In this document: positions 56,978-64,000 of the stretch, one piece after another | Layout: every line of letters starts with the position of its first letter | Position numbering within the stretch: position 1 is the first letter of the stretch | Origin: Pegoplata infirma | Taxonomy: Eukaryota > Arthropoda > Insecta > Diptera > Anthomyiidae | Length of the DNA: 64,000 nucleotides | Reading direction: 5' to 3' | Assembly (NCBI GenBank): GCA_963921195.1 | Contig: OY992536.1 | Coordinates: 328,555,038 to 328,619,037 of the forward strand | Translations under genes and position numbers: made by a program | The notes under the pieces: model-generated | Databases searched by the model: none | What the model saw: the letters and a program-made list of their open reading frames with translations, nothing else | What the model was told of the DNA's origin: nothing

Positions 56978-58835
56978 TAGGGTGGCTCGTTTTTGGGCTT
57001 TTCTCTCTGATCAAATTCTAATACCCACCAAAAGTGTCGGTCCCCTAAGGGTAACTCACATGCAAAATATCACTCCGATCGGAGTTTATCTTCTGTCTCC
57101 ACTTTGAGCCTCAAAATTGGGGTTTTCGCAAAAAAGGACTTTTTTAAAAAAATAAAAAAAAAATTAAGTTTTTTTATTAAAATAATTAAAAAATTATTTT
57201 TGTACAATATTTGATCGTAAATACTTAAATATGAAATTTAAAGATTTTACGGTATCATTAACCCGTTCAAACTTGATACCAAAAAAATGGCATGATTTTG
57301 GGGGCGTTCTCAACACCTTTTTTCAAAATTTTAAAATTTTATTAAAAAAAAATTTTAAAAATACCATTTTTTTTTCTGAATTCATTAAAAACACCTTGGA
57401 GAAGAAAAATGTGAAATATGGCGGATATCCGTCAAGCCACTTTTCGGGAATCGCGGGGGGAAGTTAGCGGATTTCAAGGAAATGTTGGTTTTATCAATAA
57501 TTTGGATTAATAATATCTTATAAATTTAATTTTTGGGCAAATTAACTGTTTTTTGGTGTCGTGGCATTCTATTGGATAACTTTAAGTCTGTCATGAAATC
57601 TTACCGATCTAGGTCGTCTTTAACCCACATTGGCTGGGGGTCAAAAAGGACCCCTGCAAGAAATTTGAAGCTTAGAGCTTAAATTTTATACTATAAACAA
57701 GTATAAAACGGCTTTTGTGTGTTTTACCTCAACTGTTATTTCGTATTAATATATTATCTTTAAAAAAATCGTTAACCCTTCTTGGTAGGGGGTCAAAAAT
57801 GACCCATTTAATAAAAAATATAAATTTTGTTGATATCAAAAAATTCAAGCACTATGCCGAAAAGTTTTTGCCGGGGTAATTTTTGACCCCTGGCCAATGT
57901 GGGTTAAAGATATCTTAAACAGGTGAAATTTTAGGGCTGATTTAAAGTTATCTAATAGACTGCCACAAATTAATTTTCTTTAAAAAATATATACTTTTTA
58001 TTGAATGGGCCATTTTTGACCCCCAGCCAAGAAGGGTTAACGATTTTTTTAAAGATAATATATTAATACGAAATAATAGTTAGGGTAGAAAACACAAAAG
58101 CCGTTTTATACTTGTTAATAGCACAAAATTTAAGCTCTAAACTTCAAATTTCCTGCGGGGGTAATTTTTGACCCCCAGCCAATGTGGGTTAAAGACGTCC
58201 TAGATCGGCAAAATTTCATAACAGACTTAAAGTTATCTAATAGAATGCCACGACACCAAAAAACAGTTAATTTGCCCAAAAATTAAATTTATAAGATATT
58301 ATTAATCCAAATTATTGATAAAACCAACATTTCCTTGAAATCCGCTAACTTCCACCCGCGATTCCCAAAAAGTGGCTCGAAGGATATCCGCCATATTTCA
58401 CATTTTTCTTCTCCAAGGTGTTCTTAATGAATTCAGAAGGAAAAAATGGTATATTTAAAAAATTTTTTTAATAAAATTTTCAAATTTTGAAAAAAGGTGT
58501 TTTGAGAACGCCCCCAAAATCATGCCATTTTTTTTGGTATCAAGTTTGAACGGGTTAATGATACCGTAAAATCTTTAAATTTCATATTTAAGTATTTATG
58601 ATCAAATATTATACAAAAAATTTTTTTTCATTATTTTATTAAAAAAACTTAATTTTTTTTTTTTTTTTTAAATGTCCTTTTTTCCAAAAACCCCAATTTT
58701 GAGGATCAAAGTGGAGACAGAAGATAAACTCCGATCGAAGTGATATTTTGCATGTGAGTTACCCTTAGGGGACCGACACTTTTGGCGGGTATTAGAATTT
58801 GATCAGAGAGAAAAGCCCAAAAACGAGCCACCCTA
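56978..58835. mobile_element. hAT-like giant palindrome with 8-bp TSD TAGTACAC, 1.86 kb
   Basis: TAGGGTGGCTCGTTTTTGGG at the left is exactly inverted at the right, and arms of about 900 bp are nearly identical. TAGTACAC flanks both sides (56970-56977 and 58836-58843). The centre contains smaller inverted pairs such as GGGGTCAAAAAGGACCC and AACCCTTCTTGG. It has no coding capacity. Confidence 0.9.
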
Positions 58836-58929
58836 TAGTACACCAATAAGTAGTCAGGTAATGTAAATGGAAATAAGCAAGAAAAAATGTTTTACTCATA
58901 TTTTTCGTTTTTGCTGTGTTGATTAGAAT

Positions 58930-59395
58930 TTGAATACCGGTATTTCCGGTTTTGGTACCGGTTTCCCGGTTCTAAATATATTCTCGGGTATATCGGTATT
59001 CCCGGTTCTGATCCTGGTACCAGTTCTCAAAAAACAAAAAAATACTATACCATATATTATTTAAATTACACCATTTTATCACTATTTCAGAAAATTTAGT
59101 TGTGTTTGAAAATTATTTAAAGTTCATGTAACTATTTTTTTCTTAAATTCCTAAAAAAATTGGAAATGGTGTTTTTCACAAGTCTTTTACTTTTTTTTGT
59201 AAAAGCGAAGAAAACATTTCAATTATACAAAATATACATACCGGTAGTCCCGGGAATACCGTCAGAACCGGAACCGGGAATACCGGTATTCCCGGGAATA
59301 ATTCAAGAACCGGGAAACCGGTACCATTTCCCGGTAATACCGAGAACCGGGAATACCGGTATTCCCGATACTACGGTACTGACCGTAGGCAGTAC
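58930..59395. mobile_element. Decayed third copy of the GC-rich hAT-like family
   Basis: ACCGGTATTTCCGG, CCGGTTTCCCGGTTCT, GTCAGAACCGGAACCGG and ACTGACCGTAGGC match 31247-31779 and 38678-39172. The left terminus is lost and no octamer duplication was found. Confidence 0.6.
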
Positions 59396-60179
59396 TAAAT
59401 AAAATAAGTGAGTGGTGGAGAGTATGATTCGTTCTTCGTATTACTGGATCAGGTAAGTTTAAGTTCAAATTCTTTTATACTTTTTTTTATTTTAAATAAA
59501 AATTCACAATGCAATGAAATAATGTTTATTTCAGTTCGAGGCCAATTTCCCCATTATGAATTAACATAACATGTACTTATGTTACTCTACTTTCTTTATT
59601 AGGATATTCTCCCATTAAATACTCGATAGATTTTCTTGCTTTCAAAATTTTTTTTGGCAATTTTCAGGAAAGAATTGACGATCGTTTCTGGGGATTCCAG
59701 TTCCCCCATAATTAGAATTCTGATTTTAATAAAATCATTTTATTATTAATAAAAATTAAACAAACTTGATTAGGTAAAATGTTTAAAAAGCACAATTCTT
59801 AAATCTGTCTACTTCAGGATATGATCGCTCGGACTAAATGCTATCAGCATCCTTGCTCAATTGGGGACTTTGAAAACAGATAAAGCTAATTACTGTGTTT
59901 TTTAATGTGAAAATTTCACAGAAAAGCCTCAAATCGCAATAAAACATTTAAAAATCAACAACTTTTGACAATTATAAGAAAGAAAGAAAACAGAAATGTC
60001 ACTTTTTCACAGCAATTTAAATTGTATTGTATAATAAAATTGAGTGAAAACTTTTTTAACAATTTCCCTATAATTCCTCGCGTTGCCAAAATTTATTTTT
60101 TTATATGTAGTTTGACAGATTTTTTGCCAGTGAATTCATACAGAGAACTATGCTTTAAATGTTAAAAAACTGTGTTGGA

Positions 60180-60380
60180 AAGAATCGGTCCATGTTTAGA
60201 TTTAGCCCCCATACAATCGTCGCTTCTGTGTGTTTTCTACACTAATTAAAGATCTCAAAAAATAGGGATCCAATCAGTCCATGTTTGAACTTGAGATCCA
60301 TTTTCGGAAAAACCAGGTGTATAGTATAATATGGTCGGTCTAGACCTACTTTAATTTTTTCACTTATTTTTTTTTTATGT
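60180..60380 (+). mobile_element. Fragment of the TATACCCTACACC family, 3' end
   Basis: GGTCCATGTTTAGATTTAGC, TCAAAAAATAGGGATCCAAT and ATATGGTCGGTCTAGACC match 54640-54750. Confidence 0.5.
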
Positions 60381-60824
60381 GGGGGGTCGCGAGAAATTTG
60401 AAATATTTAAAAGGGGTCGCGAAGCAAAAGTAAGTGAAAAGCTCTGCTATAGGAGCTGATTAACCAAAACAAATTTATAAACAATAAAAAAAAATTTGTG
60501 AGGAACGTCTTTAGGGCTGAAGATAGTAGGTAGGAATGTTCCGTCATATATTTGACTGCTCTAGGGGAATTTTTTTTTACCATTTTGCATGGGAGACCGT
60601 CTCCTGGGTGTCGGTCTCCTCTAGCACGCATTATTAGAGCAGTAGACCTGATTTAAAGATGGGAAAACTGCAATACAAATTTTTAAAAAAATCGAAAAAA
60701 TCGTAATCCCAATGGGCAACAAATTTGTAAAATTGATTTCCAAAAAATTTAAAAAAAAAAAATAAAAACTACAAACATTTTCAAAACAAAGATACAAATT
60801 TGAAAACTAAAAAATGGCACACTA

Positions 60825-62143
60825 CACCATTTACAGATGTAATTCGAAAAAGATCAATTGTAATTCGAAGATTCTATTTGTAATTCGAAGATTCTATTTG
60901 TAATTCGAAGATTCCATTTGTAATTCGAAGATTCCATTTGTAATTCGAATACTCCAATTGTAATTCGAAGATTCCAATTGTAATTCGAATACTCCAGTTG
61001 TAATTCGTAAAAGATCAATTGTAATTCGTAAAAGATCAATTGTAATTCGAAAAAGATCAATTGTAATTCGAAAAAGATCAATTGTAATTCGTAAAAGATC
61101 AATTGTAATTCGAAAAAGATCAATTGTAATTCGTAAAAGATCAATTGTAATTCGTAAAAGATCAATTGTAATTCGAAGATTCCATTTGTAATTCGTAAAA
61201 GATCAATTGTAATTCGTAAAAGATCAATTGTAATTCGAAAAAGATCAATTGTAATTCGAAAAAGATCAATTGTAATTCGTAAAAGATCAATTGTAATTCG
61301 TAAAAGATCAATTGTAATTCGTAAAAGATCAATTGTAATTCGAAAAAGATCAATTGTAATTCGTAAAAGATCAATTGTAATTCGAAGATTCCAATTGTAA
61401 TTCGAAAAACATCAACTGAATTTACATTGATAATTTACGAATTACAATTGGAATCTTCGAATTACAATTGATCTTTTACGAATTACAATTGATCTTTTAC
61501 GAATTACAATTGATCTTTTTCGAATTACAATTGATCTTTTACGAATTACAATTGATCTTTTTCGAATTACAATTGATCTTTTACGAATTACAATTGATCT
61601 TTTTCGAATTACAATTGATCTTTTACGAATTACAATTGATCTTTTACGAATTACAATTGATCTTTTACGAATTACAATTGATCTTTTTCGCATTACAATT
61701 GATCTTTTTCGAATTACAATTGATCTTTTACGAATTACAATTGATCTTTTACGAATTACAAATGGAATCTTCGAATTACAATTGATCTTTTACGAATTAC
61801 AATTGATCTTTTACGAATTACAATTGATCTTTTTCGAATTACAATTGGTCTTTTACGAATTACAATTGATCTTTTTCGAATTACAATTGATATTTTACGA
61901 ATTACAATTGATCTTTTACGAATTTCAATTGATCTTTTACGAATTACAATTGATCTTTTACGAATTACAATTGGAATCTTCGAATTACAAATGGAATCTT
62001 CGAATTACAATTGGAGTATTCGAATTACAAATGGAATCTTCGAATTACAAATGGAATCTTCGAATTACAAATGGAATCTTCGAATTACAAATAGAATCTT
62101 CGAATTACAATTGATCTTTTTCGAATTACATCTGTAAATGGTG
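60825..62143. mobile_element. CACCATTT foldback with 21-bp repeat arms, 1.3 kb hairpin
   Basis: The element has TA+CACCATTTACAGATGTAAT at the left and its exact complement plus TA at the right. Outer parts of each arm are about 20-bp units (TTCGAAGATTCCATTTGTAA) and inner parts 21-bp units (AATTGTAATTCGTAAAAGATC, or GAAAAAGATC). The left arm runs to about 61402 and the right from about 61438, around a short unique spacer with AACATCAACTGAATTTACAT. The heptad-repeat reading frames here are products of the 21-bp unit. Identity between arms is very high. Confidence 0.9.
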
Positions 62144-62441
62144 TAGAACACTTTTAGGAATTTTTTACGACTTATATTTAAAAGTACATAAAAAAATGGA
62201 ATTTAGACCATTTTTGAAGAAGTTATGAGTAAAAGAAGTTGTAAAGAAACAAGCTCCGAATTTTTTAAATTTGATTTCATTTGAATGGAAAATTTACTAT
62301 GAAGGAGTTTTTAAAAGTTTTTGAAAATTGAGAAAATCTAAAAAAAAGTTTTCAAAGTAACCGATTTGTTACGGAATGCCCCATATATACATCTACCACT
62401 TATACCCCCCCCTTACTTTTTAGGGGGGATTTGGTTGGTTG

Positions 62442-62595
62442 GAGGGACTTTACACACAGACTTTTTTCCTTGCATGTTGCTACTGCATTCGAGTTTGTGG
62501 GCAAAAGAGGCAGAATAAGAAAAGAAAACGAAGAAAATTTAATAGGAAATTGAAAAAAAAAAATTATAGAAAAAAGTCTGTGTGTAAAGTCCCTC
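62442..62595. mobile_element. MITE, 154 bp, with possible 3-bp TSD TTG
   Basis: GAGGGACTTTACACACAGAC at the left continues TTTTTTC and is repeated inverted at the right over about 26 bp. TTG lies on both sides. It sits about 420 bp upstream of the Galt transcription-start candidate. Confidence 0.75.
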
Positions 62596-63009
62596 TTGGA
62601 TACCATTTTATTTCCTCTCTCTAGATTTAGGCAAGTACATGTAAATCGTATATGAAAAGAGAAATACACTGAATAAACCGTTTATAGAAAATGACAGATT
62701 GATGACAGAAAAGTATTCCAAATGAATGGGCGCTTTAATACACGATGATTAACATCAACATACCAACATAAATATGAAATTGAAATGAATTTGGTTACTT
62801 AGTAGCTGGTATTCGGTTCCATAACACACTTATTTATACAACAATAATTGTGATAGTATAATTTGATAAAGAATATAAACACTTCAGTTACAAATTCGTC
62901 TCGAGAGAGGGGTGAAAAGTAAATGTTTTTGCACTATAATTGTTGATGATCACAAAATGACATCCAAAGTAAAAAAGGGGCTAAACTGATAGAAATAACT
63001 GCTCGGGCA

Positions 63010-63060
63010 TATATAAAAACCAACCAAACATTAAAAACTGCACTACACTATCAGAAAAAC
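63010..63060 (+). promoter_or_regulatory. Galt core promoter candidate
   Basis: TATATAAAA at 63010-63018 is followed about 31 bases later by CTGCACTACAC (start candidate near 63042), the usual TATA-to-start distance. A CTCGAGAGAGGGG GAGA-like motif lies at about 62901. The inferred 5' untranslated leader is about 65 nt. Confidence 0.5.
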
Positions 63061-63106
63061 GCTCAGGAGATACTGCGGATAAAAACAAAAACGGAATAAC
63101 AATAAA

Positions 63107-63125
63107 ATGAATTTTATACCAACAG
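63107..63125 (+). CDS. Galt: Galactose-1-phosphate uridylyltransferase, exon 1
   Basis: The exon ATG AAT TTT ATA CCA ACA G gives MNFIPT plus the first base of a Glu codon, followed by a consensus donor GTAAGT at 63126. The ATG is in good fly context (AATAAAATG), is the first ATG after the predicted start site, and splices in frame to the strongly diagnostic second exon. The intron is 74 bp. Short leaders of this kind before the HQH...NPL motif are normal for animal GALT. The exon is too small to be recognised alone; the call rests on exon 2. Confidence 0.85.
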
Positions 63126-63199
63126 GTAAGTCAGTGTAAAATGAAATTAAGTAAGTCAAATGTAAAATGAAATTAAATTGTCCATCCCATAACATTTAG

Positions 63200-63369
63200 A
63201 ACATCAGCATAGACGGCTAAACCCGTTAACTGGTCAATGGATATTGGTATGTCCACATCGTATGTTGAGACCGTGGTCAGGTCAACAAGAATCCCCGCAA
63301 AAAAACGATTTACCTGAATTCGATCCAACTAATCCTCTATGCCCCGGTGTAACGAGACCTAATGGTGCA
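63200..63369 (+). CDS. Galt: Galactose-1-phosphate uridylyltransferase, exon 2
   Basis: GALT is the Leloir-pathway enzyme that exchanges UMP between UDP-glucose and galactose-1-phosphate in the cytosol. The exon completes Glu and reads HQHRRLNPLTGQWILVCPHR, MLRPWSGQQ, then DLPEFDPTNPLCPGVTRPNG A. These are the conserved N-terminal GALT blocks (NPL-x-WVLV-x-HR, RPW-GQ, DP-NPLCPG). The exon has 56 whole codons, a phase-0 donor GCA|GTAAGT and acceptor AACATTTAG. The catalytic His-Pro-His region lies in exons beyond the right edge. No defect is seen. Being adjacent to neurexin implies no functional link. Confidence 0.95.
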
Positions 63370-63416
63370 GTAAGTAAATTTTGAATCAATATTTTAAACA
63401 AACGAAAACAGTTAAT

Positions 63417-63726
63417 CAAGGTTGGGTACCAAATCGATATCGGCATTACAAAATCATTATGGTATTGGTAAAAATATTGATTTTTAGTTTTCGCATTAGT
63501 TTAGAAATTATTTTGCTATTGGGAATTAGAAAAGGTTTTGGTGTTATGATTATCATAACGCTATTACCGTTATTACGCATTTTTAAATGACATCTATAAA
63601 TTGTAAATTAAAATATTTTGGTATTGGCGTTATATCCTTGTTGGTATATTTCGATAATAGTATTAGATTTTAAGTAATATTGGTTGCCAATTTGAGAGAT
63701 TAATGATTATTGGGTACCCAACCTTG
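63417..63726. mobile_element. CAAGGTTGGGTACC-ended MITE, 310 bp
   Basis: CAAGGTTGGGTACC at the left is exactly inverted at the right (GGGTACCCAACCTTG region). The interior is rich in GGTATTGG/TATTACCG motifs. The ends resemble the CAGRGTTGGC termini of 10682-12087, but no 8-bp duplication was found. Confidence 0.6.
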
Positions 63727-63737
63727 CAATAGGTTTA

Positions 63738-63987
63738 CAGTCAATCTCGGTTATAACGACCTCGATTATAACACGTTCTCGATTATAACGAAATAATTCT
63801 AAAGTCCCGACAATGCTTTTAATGCTTTATTCTCAATAAGTAGCCTATTTACGAAAAAACATCAAATAAAACAAAATTGGCCCTATTTTTTTTTTGGAAA
63901 TAAAACTAGGTTGATAAAAAATATACCCCGCTTATAAAGACCTATTTTTACTGGTCCCTCGGAGTTCGTTATAGCCGGGTTTGACTG
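63738..63987. mobile_element. Pogo/Tigger-like MITE, TA-flanked, 250 bp
   Basis: TA+CAGTCAATCTCGGTTATAAC at the left is inverted at the right as GTTATAGCCGGGTTTGACTG+TA. Subterminal CTCGATTATAACG units repeat at the left. CAGTCAA ends with a TA target are typical of pogo-like elements. Confidence 0.75.
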
Positions 63988-64000
63988 TATATGGAACTTG

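Larger units (their letters stand above)
27191..63000. other. Intergenic or long-UTR region with no supported gene
   Basis: No conserved protein was found in either strand. The region is a mosaic of the elements listed below. Stretches in which nothing is recognised: 27310-27570, 34474-36060, 47640-48050, 50460-50930, 55450-55740, 56190-56760, 59400-60180, 60380-60820, 62147-62440 and 62600-63000. Confidence 0.6.
63370..64000 (+). other. Galt intron 2, left part, two MITEs
   Basis: After the donor at 63370 the intron is almost entirely two inverted-repeat elements (63417-63726 and 63738-63987). The next exon is not in the window. Confidence 0.8.

Noticed and set aside
60854..62114. Open frames of 70-110 codons with heptad repeats
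   Set aside because: They are translations of the 21-bp (seven-codon) DNA unit in several frames on both strands of the foldback; nothing suggests selection on protein.

Overview
The window is AT-rich eukaryotic DNA, most consistent with a higher fly and possibly a calyptrate. The basis is a fly-type neurexin with an EWYV tail, introns of 58-69 bp beside introns of 5-15 kb, and a dense load of short non-autonomous transposons. The species cannot be fixed from the sequence alone.

Only two genes are supported, both on the + strand. (1) The last six coding exons of Neurexin-1 run from 3090 to 26336. They encode the end of LNS4, LNS5, EGF-C, LNS6, an acidic stalk with cysteine loops and Ser-Gly sites, a Thr/Pro-rich stalk, one membrane span, and a cytoplasmic tail ending in a PDZ ligand. 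About 908 residues are encoded; the N-terminal exons lie left of the window. The first three introns are tiny, and the next two (5.5 and 14.9 kb) are filled with transposons. (2) The first two exons of galactose-1-phosphate uridylyltransferase (Galt) lie at 63107-63125 and 63200-63369, behind a TATA-type promoter. The rest of the gene is beyond the right edge. The two genes have no evident functional link.

The other roughly 60 kb is introns plus a 36.7 kb intergenic gap, built as islands of simple AT-rich sequence (near 18.0-18.6, 36.1-37.4, 46.3-47.6 and 55.7-56.2 kb) separated by nested mobile elements. Reading termini and target-site duplications (TSDs) by eye sorts most elements into structural classes: (a) 5'-CCC elements with 2-bp TSDs; (b) 5'-CAC foldbacks with 3-bp TSDs, mostly TTA or TAA; (c) hAT-like elements with exact 8-bp TSDs; (d) TA-flanked Tc1/mariner- or pogo-like MITEs; (e) a TA-flanked CACCATTT family whose arms are arrays of about 20-21 bp units, reaching a 1.3 kb hairpin; (f) Helitron/Helentron-like repeats ending in a short TTCGG hairpin and CTTGTT. 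No transposase or reverse transcriptase reading frame is intact, so all appear non-autonomous or dead.

The most interesting observations are the CCC/2-bp class (two members carrying tRNA-like sequence), the expandable-arm foldback family, the neurexin splice-site-4 position held by a 58-bp intron, and a second acidic cysteine loop with Ser-Gly sites in the neurexin stalk.
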